DNA of 64,000 nucleotides. Origin: Methylomarinum sp965277025 (GTDB lineage Bacteria > Pseudomonadota > Gammaproteobacteria > Methylococcales > Methylomonadaceae). Made by a program: the position numbers and the translations under genes. The stretch covers positions 2,914,001 to 2,978,000 of the forward strand of contig OZ255706.1 in assembly GCA_965277025.1 (NCBI GenBank), read 5' to 3'. This document shows positions 56,850-64,000 of the stretch, piece after piece; the stretch's first letter is position 1; the number at the start of each line of letters is the position of its first letter. The notes beneath the pieces were generated by a model. It did no database searches. It saw only the letters and a list, made by a program, of their open reading frames with translations, and was not told the DNA's origin.

Positions 56850-58507
56850 CCCTAATCCCCAGATAGAAAGCTCTAAAAATGGAAAGAGCCCTGGTTGTAT
56901 AATGGTTTGCGACGAAACAATCCATCACCCAATGGGTGCACCTGATGCTTATGAACATCTTACCGTATAAACTGAGCAAAACAAACGATCAACTGACCTC
57001 GCGCGCCGGTTTACTCACCATCGCGCACTTGATGCAATCGCTGCAGCTGGGTGAACATATTGATCAGGTATTCCCACTGCCCAAAAGCAATCGGGGAATC
57101 AAGCCATCGGCTTATCTTGAAACTCTGATTCTGATGCAGCATGAGGGCAGTTTTCACCTGGATGATGTGCGTCACCTCCATGACGAAAGCGCGTTGCTTT
57201 CGGTGTTGGGGATGAAACAAATGCCAAGGTCCAGTGCGCTGGGCGATTGGTTGCGATGCATGGGGCGCCAGTCAATCGCTTTCAGCGGCTGGAAAGCGGT
57301 GAACCGGCGCATTCTGGCAGCCGCTTTGCAGCGTAAAAAAAGCATTACGCTGGATATTGATGCCACCGAAATCATCGCCAATAAGCGTGGGGCGCAATGG
57401 ACCTATAAGAAAAACCGCGGTTATATGCCAATGGTCGGCCATATCGCTGAGACCGGTCAGGTTGTGGCGTGCGATTTCAGGGCGGGTAATGATTCGCCAG
57501 CGAAAGAAAACCTGGAATTCATCCAACATTGCCAAGACAGTTTGCCGAAAGGTGTTCATATTAAAAAACTACGCATCGATGCGGCAGGCTATCAACAAAA
57601 AATTATCGAATACGTCGACCAACAGCACATTCAATACGGCATTCGGGCAAAAATGAGCCGGGCGGTTAAAGAACACATTGAACAGTTGAGCGAAACCAAT
57701 TGGCGGCCCATGACTCACCGCAATGGCGAGGTTAGCCAAAGCCGGCAAACGTATCGCATGCTGCATTGTATCGGCGATTATGATCAGCCGTTTACCCTGG
57801 TCATTCAGCGAATCCCCCTGAAAGGTCAGGCCTCACTGGACCTGGATGATGCGGATGGTCAGGAACAACTGGAAGACAGTCGCTACATATATCGCGCCAT
57901 CGCCACCAATCGGGATGATCTGTCAGACAGCGACATCATCCACTGGTACAACCAGCGCGGCGAAGACAGTGAAAACCGCATCAAGGAACTGAAACACGAC
58001 TTTGGTGGCGACACGCTGCCTTGTACAGATTTTGACGCGAATGCACTTTATTTTCATATCTGCGCACTCTCCTACAACCTGTTTGCGCTGATGCGGCAAC
58101 TCTTGCCGGAAAAGTTGGCGCACCATCGCGCTATCACTCTGCGCTGGCGTCTTTATGGCATCGCCGCCAAAATCACCCGAACCGCGCGTCAACTGATCAT
58201 CAAGGTCAAAGACTGCCATCGATGCCTGTTTGAGCAGGTACTAACTGCACTTGGGTCGATAGAATCACCGCCGATATAGAACATAAACAATAATAAACAG
58301 CATTCACGCACGTCGTCCCCAGGACAGGTGCGCTTTTAATCCAGCGCATTCGCCGAAAATAGCGAATTCGGCTGCGATAACACGAGGATTTGACGAAAAT
58401 TGAACGAATAATCGTTGCAAACATCCCGATTATCGCCCCGGCGCAGGCTGATATCAGCTTTTTTGTGGCTGAGAGCCGAGGTTGATGGGTCTATTTGGGG
58501 ATTTGGG
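56850..58507 (+). mobile_element. IS1380-family element, copy E2
   Basis: The element is 1658 bp with the same ends as E1. The 5-bp duplication TTATC is at 56845-56849 and 58508-58512, which fixes the element limits. It lies between tRNA-Ser and IS5 D2. Confidence 0.95.
56936..58279 (+). CDS. IS1380-family transposase (E2)
   Basis: This is an intact 447-residue frame, differing from E1 at about ten positions (for example KAVNRR, AKENLEF, QDSLPKG, QQHIQY). All catalytic regions are kept (LDIDATEI, KLRIDAAG, NRIKELKHDFG). GTG is the first possible start, with ATGs shortly after. Confidence 0.93.
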   Translation: MHLMLMNILPYKLSKTNDQLTSRAGLLTIAHLMQSLQLGEHIDQVFPLPKSNRGIKPSAYLETLILMQHEGSFHLDDVRHLHDESALLSVLGMKQMPRSSALGDWLRCMGRQSIAFSGWKAVNRRILAAALQRKKSITLDIDATEIIANKRGAQWTYKKNRGYMPMVGHIAETGQVVACDFRAGNDSPAKENLEFIQHCQDSLPKGVHIKKLRIDAAGYQQKIIEYVDQQHIQYGIRAKMSRAVKEHIEQLSETNWRPMTHRNGEVSQSRQTYRMLHCIGDYDQPFTLVIQRIPLKGQASLDLDDADGQEQLEDSRYIYRAIATNRDDLSDSDIIHWYNQRGEDSENRIKELKHDFGGDTLPCTDFDANALYFHICALSYNLFALMRQLLPEKLAHHRAITLRWRLYGIAAKITRTARQLIIKVKDCHRCLFEQVLTALGSIESPPI

Positions 58508-58570
58508 TTATCTTCCTATTGCATGGCCCGTATTGAAATTGTCTGTCAACAAAAATGCCATATTTTATTT

Positions 58571-59958
58571 AACAGGCTGTTGATTTAATCCAACATGGAG
58601 GCCGCATTGTTTCGTTGCCATAATTGGCATTTGATTACATAACTAATTGTTATTTATGGTAAAATGATTCAATCCATTTGATATTCCCCGATTTTTTATT
58701 TGTTATGCGCGGCATTGATTATACCCAAAACGAATTATTCAGTTATCGGACACTGGAATCTAGAATTCCGAGTGATCATCCTTTACGCAAACTACGATAT
58801 TTGGTCGATATTCTATTGACTACTTTGGATGAGGAGTTCGATGACCTGTATTCCCGACGGGGCCGGGCGTCAATTCCTCCCGAGCGTTTACTCCGTGCCA
58901 GTTTGTTGCAAATCCTGTTTTCCATTCGTTCGGAGCGGCAACTGATCGAACACATTGATTTCAATCTGCTGTATCGTTGGTTTGTCGGCTTATCAATGGA
59001 TGATGAGGTTTGGGATCATTCAACGTTCAGCGCCAATCGTGACCGTCTATTGAATGAGCGCGTGAGTCGTTTGTTTTTTGATCGTGTGCTGTGCCTGGCC
59101 GAATGGCAGGATTTAGTTTCAGATGAACACTTTTCGGTTGATGGCACGCTAATCAAGGCCTGGGCTTCTATGAAAAGCATCAAGGCCAAAGACGGTTCGA
59201 GCCGGCCGCCGGAGGATTCCACCCGCAATCCGAGTGTCAACTTCAAAGGCGAGAAACGCTGTAACGACACGCATGAATCGACAACGGACCCGGAAGCAAG
59301 GATGTATAAAAAAGTCAGGGCGATAAAGCCCAACTCGCTTTTCCGGGCCATGCACTCATGGAAAATCGCCATGGTTTGGTCATCGATGTTGAAGTGACCC
59401 AGGCGACAGGAACGGCCGAGCGGGAGGCGGCGACAAAAATGATCAAACGCAGTGTCAAAAAAGCGGGTGCCACAGTGGGTGGTGACAAAAACTATGATAC
59501 CCGGAACTTCGTTGCCGAGCTTCGCGCAATGAAGGTGACCCCGCATGTGACTCAAAAAGCGAAAGGTTCGGCGATTGACAAGCGGACGACCCGACACCCA
59601 GGCTATACCAGCAGTCTCAAAATCCGTAAACGGATCGAAGAAGTCTTTGGCTGGAGCAAAACTGTTGGGGGATTACGTCAAACCCGATTTCGCGGAGTGA
59701 AAAAAGTGACTGCCCAAACCGTATTCACCTTCGCAGCGTATAATCTGACCCGCCTGATGACCTTGTTACAATGGCGTTATTCAACTGCGTAGGCACCGTT
59801 GTGCCTGAAATCCGCCAAAAGGCGGAAATAAAGCCTCGAAAGGGCAATATAAACCGGCTGATACCGGAAAACCTGGCTAATCAGGCCATCCAGAGGTAAA
59901 TTTAACCCAAAATGGAGGGTTGGAGCCGGAGGCATAGGGGTGTTTTTCAACAGCCTGT
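58571..59958 (+). mobile_element. IS5-family element, copy D2 (full length)
   Basis: The ends are AACAGGCTGTTGA and its complement TCAACAGCCTGTT, each embedded in TTAA at the border. About 165 bp of non-coding right end follow the transposase. It lies between IS1380 E2 (63 bp of unassigned sequence between) and nirK. Confidence 0.88.
58705..59792 (+). pseudogene. IS5-family transposase (D2), frameshifted
   Basis: The frame starts MRGIDYTQNELFSYRTLESR. At YKK (about 59310) the A-run is one base shorter than in D1 and the frame shifts, stopping at 59397. The remainder, from LMENRHGLVIDVEVTQATG, is open to 59792. It contains VGGDKNYDTRNFV and FGWSKTVGGLRQTRF with the C-terminal residues missing from D1. 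The full-length enzyme would be about 362 residues. Confidence 0.9.
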
Positions 59959-60022
59959 TAAGGGAGTGTTGTTATAATTAAACGGTACTAAAAGCTTATT
60001 TACTTTTCTGATAGGTCATAAA

Positions 60023-61174
60023 ATGAACAATAATAAAATTGTTGGCCGTTCCCCTGCCCATTTAATTATCACATTATCTTTTTTTGTTTTGTTAGTTGCA
60101 GGCTCTGCATATGCAGGTGAATCTGACCACCACAACAAGAAACATAACGACAGTACCATGATGAATTTTGGTCCTGGCGATCATTATTTACACAAGATGG
60201 CGGTAAAATTGTCAGATTATCGACATCTCAAGGATATCAGTCACCGGGCAAACAATCTCCCCAGCCCGATAACACGTTCTACAGTAAAAACGCATCATAT
60301 CAAACTGCGTGCCACCGAAGTGATTGCCCCGATAGCCAAAGGCATTCCTTATCATTATTGGACATTCAACGACACCGTGCCAGGGCCTATGTTACGCGTC
60401 AGGCAAGGAGATACAGTTGAGTTGACGCTACACAATGAAGATTCCAGCAGCCATAGCCATTCTATTGATTTACATGCTGTAACAGGCCCAGGTGGCGGCG
60501 CTGCAATCACTGAGGTTGATCCGGGTGAAACCCGTACCATGTCTTTCACGGCAAAACAGCCTGGCTTGTATATTTACCATTGTGCATCGGGTAATGCGCC
60601 TACTCATATCGCCAATGGCATGTATGGACTGATTCTTGTCGAGCCAAAAGCTGGTTTGCCTATAGTGGATAAGGAATTTTATATTGTTCAGGGAGAACTC
60701 TATACGCATGGAAGAATTGGCCGGACTGGCTTTCAGGCATTCTCACCAGAAAAAATGATCGATGAGCGGCCAGAGTATATTGTATTTAATGGCCGCCCAG
60801 GCGCCTTGACTGGTTCTGATGCATTAAACGCCAAAGTTGGTGAAAAAGTACGGCTTTATATCGGTAATTCGGGTGTCGCCAAAATTTCATCTTTCCATAT
60901 TATCGGTGAGATTTTTGATAAGGTCTATGCTGAAGCTTCTACCGGTACACCTTTGCTCAATGTTCAAACGACATTGGTTCCAGCCGGTGGCGCCAGCATG
61001 ATTGAATTTACGGTCGATTATCCTGGTAAATACGCTTTGGTTGATCATGCTTTGACAAGAGTTGACCGAGGCGCCTGGGGGATTTTATCGGTAACAGGCC
61101 ATAAGAATGACAGCCTGTATCAAAGCCTGTCACCAGAAAAAAGCAATCATTCAACTTCAACACATCACGATTAG
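60023..61174 (+). CDS. nirK: copper-containing nitrite reductase NirK
   Basis: This 383-residue periplasmic enzyme reduces nitrite to nitric oxide. The signal peptide (LIITLSFFVLLVAGSAYA) ends near residue 31. Two cupredoxin domains carry all ligands. Type 1 copper: His146, Cys187, His195, Met200 (in SHSIDLHAVTG and YHCASGNAPTHIANGMYG). Type 2 copper: His151, His186 and His342 (VDHAL). The catalytic Asp149 and the second catalytic His292 (SSFHIIGEIFDKVY) are present. A His-rich stretch follows the signal (SDHHNKKH) and the end is HSTSTHHD. It is followed 19 bp later by a NarK-type transporter, suggesting a nitrite/nitrate unit. Confidence 0.94.
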   Translation: MNNNKIVGRSPAHLIITLSFFVLLVAGSAYAGESDHHNKKHNDSTMMNFGPGDHYLHKMAVKLSDYRHLKDISHRANNLPSPITRSTVKTHHIKLRATEVIAPIAKGIPYHYWTFNDTVPGPMLRVRQGDTVELTLHNEDSSSHSHSIDLHAVTGPGGGAAITEVDPGETRTMSFTAKQPGLYIYHCASGNAPTHIANGMYGLILVEPKAGLPIVDKEFYIVQGELYTHGRIGRTGFQAFSPEKMIDERPEYIVFNGRPGALTGSDALNAKVGEKVRLYIGNSGVAKISSFHIIGEIFDKVYAEASTGTPLLNVQTTLVPAGGASMIEFTVDYPGKYALVDHALTRVDRGAWGILSVTGHKNDSLYQSLSPEKSNHSTSTHHD

Positions 61175-61193
61175 ATTATTTTAGGAGTTTACT

Positions 61194-62525
61194 ATGCATG
61201 AAATGGATGGGGTGACCAAATCCCAGCAGACACGAAGCCTTATCGTCAGCACGGTTGCTTTTACTGTTTGTTTCGCCGTCTGGACAATTTTCTCCATCAT
61301 CGGCATCAAAATCAAACAAAACCTGGGTCTCAATGACAGTGAGTTTGGTTTGTTAATCGCAACCCCGGTACTGACAGGTTCACTGAGCCGGATATTTTTA
61401 GGTATCTGGACCGATCAGTTTGGCGGCAGAATTGTTTATTTTCTGTTGATGATCACCACATCGATTGCCGTCTGGTTGCTTTCGACCGTTTCAACTTACC
61501 CGATGTACTTGTTAGCCGCTTTAGGTGTTGGCTTGGCCGGTGGTTCCTTTGCTGTTGGTATCGCCTATGTATCGCGCTGGTTTGAGGCGTCTCAACAAGG
61601 CACCGCATTAGGTATTTTCGGCATGGGTAACGTGGGAGCTGCAATAACCAACTTTGGTGCGCCATTTTTATTGGTTGCCTATGGCTGGGAAAATGTGGCC
61701 AGAATCTATGCGGTTATTTTATTTGCCATGGCGCTGATATTCTGGTTTACCACGGATGAAGACCCGGTTACCAAGTCCCGCAAAGAACGGGGCGAGAAAG
61801 TCCGCCCGGCTTTAATGCAATTATCGCCTTTAAAGCATTCGCGTGTCTGGCGCTTCGCCACCTATTATTTCTTTGTTTTCGGCGGCTATGTTGCACTGGC
61901 CTTGTGGTTACCGCGCTATTACATGGGCGCTTATGGCCTGGAAATTGGTACAGCTGGCATGCTGGCTGCAACCTACGCCTTGCCAGGTAGTGTTTTCAGA
62001 GCACTGGGCGGCTGGATGTCCGATAAAATCGGTGCGCGCCGGGTGATGTATATCACTTTTATCGGTTCTTTGGTGTGTTTGTTCTTCATGTCTTATCCTG
62101 CAACAGATTATATTGTTCATGGAATTGAAGGCCCCCCCATTAAATTCACCCTGGCCATCGGTTTGATCCCTTTCGTTATTCTAACCATTATCCTTGGTTT
62201 TCTGATGTCATTGGGGAAAGCGGCCGTGTACAAACATATCCCCGTTTATTATCCGGATCATGTCGGTTCAGTCGGTGGATTAGTGGGAATGATTGGCGGA
62301 TTGGGCGGTTTTGTTTTGCCGGTTTGTTTTGGCGTGATGAATGACCTGATCGGCGTCTGGACCAGTTGTTTTATGCTGCTGTTCGCTATTGTCGCTATCT
62401 CATTGGTATGGATGCATGTCTCCATTGTCATGGCGACCCGAAAAGCCCATCCTGAGTTAACTTCCGCATCGCAGGATTTACCAGAAATAATGAATCCAGA
62501 GGATGAGGAAAAAATCTATCCTTGA
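61194..62525 (+). CDS. NarK-type nitrate/nitrite transporter
   Basis: This 443-residue MFS transporter of the inner membrane has about 12 segments. It has the nitrate-porter pattern: FAVWTIFSIIGIKIKQNLGL near the N-terminus, LTGSLSRIFLGIWTDQFGGR after segment 2, GVGLAGGSFAVGIAYVSRWF and GNVGAAITNFGAPFLL. The second half has FRALGGWMSDKIGARRVM and VGMIGGLGGFVLPVCFG. The Gly-rich signature segments in both halves fit the NNP family. It exchanges nitrate and/or nitrite across the membrane. AGGAG lies 8 bp before the start, and nirK is 19 bp upstream. Confidence 0.9.
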   Translation: MHEMDGVTKSQQTRSLIVSTVAFTVCFAVWTIFSIIGIKIKQNLGLNDSEFGLLIATPVLTGSLSRIFLGIWTDQFGGRIVYFLLMITTSIAVWLLSTVSTYPMYLLAALGVGLAGGSFAVGIAYVSRWFEASQQGTALGIFGMGNVGAAITNFGAPFLLVAYGWENVARIYAVILFAMALIFWFTTDEDPVTKSRKERGEKVRPALMQLSPLKHSRVWRFATYYFFVFGGYVALALWLPRYYMGAYGLEIGTAGMLAATYALPGSVFRALGGWMSDKIGARRVMYITFIGSLVCLFFMSYPATDYIVHGIEGPPIKFTLAIGLIPFVILTIILGFLMSLGKAAVYKHIPVYYPDHVGSVGGLVGMIGGLGGFVLPVCFGVMNDLIGVWTSCFMLLFAIVAISLVWMHVSIVMATRKAHPELTSASQDLPEIMNPEDEEKIYP

Positions 62526-62551
62526 TTTGATTAAGCATCATTGTAGCACTG

Positions 62552-62583
62552 AAAAATAACCACCTTCATGGTGGTTATTTTTT
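62552..62583 (+). terminator. intrinsic terminator after the nirK-narK pair
   Basis: The stem AAATAACCACC and GGTGGTTATTT around a TTCAT loop, followed by T, lies about 30 bp after the transporter stop. It is a strong hairpin and works as a terminator on the plus strand. Confidence 0.88.
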
Positions 62584-62617
62584 ATCCGTAACTAATCCTG
62601 ATAATGGATGTTCGCTA

Positions 62618-63533
62618 ATGACCTATGACCTGATGGAAATCCAAAGGCTCGTCCATTCTGATGAGCCGCTTGACCAAGCGCAGCGATTATTTCACGGCCG
62701 TGGACATGCTTATCCTGGGCTTGAACACATAACCATAGACTGGCTCCCGCCGGTACTGCTGATTACCTTGTTTTCCGAGCAACCGGCAAAGATCATTGAA
62801 AAACTGGCAGAAAAATTATTAGCAAAATTCCCGTCATGTAAAAGCGTGCAAGTGCAATATCGCTATGTCGCCAGCGGGCCAGTCGATATTATTTATGGCG
62901 AAAAGATAGATGATTTAATTGTGAAGGAAAACATGCTGAAATTTTGTCTGCGCTTAGGCAAAAATAAAAACTGCGGCTTGTTTTTGGATATGCGTAATGG
63001 CCGTTCCTGGGTGATGAAGAACAGCCAACACAAACGAGTGCTGAATTTATTCTCTTATACTTGCGGTTTTTCGGTGGCGGCAATCGCAGGTGACGCACAA
63101 AGTGTCGTCAATGTGGATATGAGCAGTAGTGCGCTAAAAACAGGCAGGGAAAATCATCGAATCAATCAGCAAGACCTGAGAAAAGTTCGCTTTGAAAAGC
63201 TGGATATTTTTAAATCCTTTGGCCGACTGAAAAAAAGAGGTCCTTTTGATTTACTGGTCTGTGACCCACCGACTTTTCAACAAGGCAGTGTCGATATAAA
63301 ACGGGATTATGCAAAAATCCTTCGTCGACTGGATGATTTTATGGCCAAAGACAGCCAAATCATGCTGTGTTTGAATGCCCCCTGAATTAAACCGCAATTT
63401 TCTGCTTGAAAATATGGCCACCTGTGCACCTGATTATCAGCTCACCGAGGACGTTTACCCACCCCGTGTCTTTAAAGAAGCCGAAGGAAAAGGTTTGAAA
63501 GTCTTGTGTTTTAAGCGCAAATCATCAAGCTGA
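62618..63533 (+). pseudogene. RlmK-like SAM-dependent methyltransferase, frameshifted near the end
   Basis: The protein resembles the C-terminal (RlmK) half of RlmKL and related class I methyltransferases. Motif I is RVLNLFSYTCGFSVAA, the acidic loop is VVNVDMSSSALKTGREN, and the catalytic-type motif is LLVCDPPTFQQGS. The frame stops at 63385 after LCLNAP. With one C fewer in the CCCCC run (about 63379-63383) it would continue ELNRNFLLENMATCAPDYQL, then VYPPRVFKEAEGKGLK, to a stop at 63533, giving about 304 residues. It may be functional if the base is a sequencing error. The 3' ends of this and the hydrolase gene overlap by 9 bp. Confidence 0.8.
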
Positions 63534-64000
63534 CTGTGTAGCATCAGATAAAAAGCTTTGCACTTCCTGGCAGAAAGTCTGGGGGGCTTGTACATGCAGC
63601 CAATGGGCGGCATTGGGCAAATACTTGATAATGGCATTCGGGAAAAAACGGTAGACATCTTCCTTTCTGATGTAATCTGAATTCTCACCTCCTAAAAACA
63701 AAACCGGCTCCAAATAGGTTTTTCCCGCTTCAACTTCCGGAAAGCCCACAATGTTATTGGCATAGCGTTGAAAAATATCCAGATCGACCTGCCAATGATA
63801 TTGGCCATTATCTAAACTCAGGTTTTGCAGTAAAAACTGTCGATAAGTCGGCTCGTCAATGGCTTCTGCCAAATATTGATCGGCTTGCTTTCGGTTTTGA
63901 ATCTGTTCAAGCGGAATGTTTTTCAATGCCTGGATGGTGTGATCAAAACTGTGCTGATAGTTGCTCGGGGAAATATCAGCGACTATCAGTTTATCAATCA
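63525..64000 (-). CDS. alpha/beta-fold hydrolase (YbfF-like), partial
   Basis: 158 residues of the C-terminal part are visible and the gene runs off the right edge. The frame is open to 64000 (IDKLIVADISPSNYQHSFDH, then TIQALKNIPL). The late catalytic His is in IIKYLPNAAHWLHVQAPQTF, with the preceding acid region PVLFLGGENSDYI. ISPSNYQHSF and the HWQVDLDIFQRYAN lid segment resemble E. coli YbfF esterase. The nucleophile Ser would be outside the window. It is convergent with the methyltransferase gene. Confidence 0.8.
   Translation of the reverse strand, partial: IDKLIVADISPSNYQHSFDHTIQALKNIPLEQIQNRKQADQYLAEAIDEPTYRQFLLQNLSLDNGQYHWQVDLDIFQRYANNIVGFPEVEAGKTYLEPVLFLGGENSDYIRKEDVYRFFPNAIIKYLPNAAHWLHVQAPQTFCQEVQSFLSDATQSA

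Noticed and set aside
1..64000. CRISPR array
   Set aside because: All repeated sequences seen are IS copies or palindromic repeats; there is no regular repeat-spacer series and no cas gene.

Overview
The window looks like a chromosomal piece of a gammaproteobacterium with roughly mid-40s percent GC. The single-copy genes (acnB, an NAD-type isocitrate dehydrogenase, cysM, truA, rlmD, a YdbH/YdbL pair, guaB-guaA-tadA, mltF, pgi, ssb, uvrA, a YajR-type transporter, nirK with a NarK-type transporter) fit a Methylococcales-like methanotroph. No methane or methanol oxidation gene is present, so that assignment is an inference.

The dominant feature is insertion sequence (IS) overload. I count 22 IS copies of 10 types covering about 28 kb (about 44 percent) of the window: six copies of one IS4-family element (A1-A6, 1222 bp when intact), one IS50-like IS4 element, three IS110, one IS3, three copies of one IS701-like element (B1-B3, 1125 bp) and one of a second (C), two IS66, two IS5, two IS1380 (E1, E2) and one ISAs1. 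There is also one small MITE. Many are nested. For most copies the exact ends can be fixed from terminal inverted repeats and target duplications (9 bp for the IS4 elements, 8 bp for IS66, 5 bp for IS701-B and IS1380).

Layout. 1-6722: a small membrane-protein gene cut by three independent insertions, two of which carry another IS. 6774-8684: ssb and a yajR-like transporter on the minus strand, divergent from uvrA (14782-17607). The space between them is filled with a nested and partly deleted pile of IS4, IS701 and IS66. 17713-19428: a decayed DUF2442/DUF4160 pair. 19479-30107: a minus-strand DUF2231 gene and a sensory set (TonB-dependent receptor, YfiR-like protein, hybrid histidine kinase) in which every sensory gene is broken. 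30146-40476: a compact minus-strand housekeeping run icd-acnB-cysM-ydbH-ydbL-rlmD-L,D-transpeptidase-truA. 40560-46370: an IS-rich scar with the tail of a probable cyclic-di-GMP phosphodiesterase, a truncated AAA+ ATPase and the C-terminal end of a type I restriction specificity subunit (hsdS), probably the remains of a defence locus. 46435-54908: mltF, pgi, tadA, guaA, guaB. 55163-59958: ISAs1, tRNA-Ser(GGA), IS1380, IS5. 60023-64000: nirK, narK-like, a frameshifted RlmK-like methyltransferase and a partial alpha/beta hydrolase.

Removing an IS plus one copy of its target duplication restores an open frame in the membrane protein, DUF2442, YfiR-like, TonB receptor and HsdS genes, and removing the MITE leaves the YdbH frame intact. 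These joins, made by reading, are the strongest evidence here. Several breaks are single-base changes, mostly in homopolymers, so some may be sequencing errors. I found no CRISPR array, rRNA or phage. The best leads are the IS110 elements with a long upstream non-coding end (probable bridge RNA) and a shared target motif, the hsdS/AAA+ remnant, and the in-frame MITE in ydbH.
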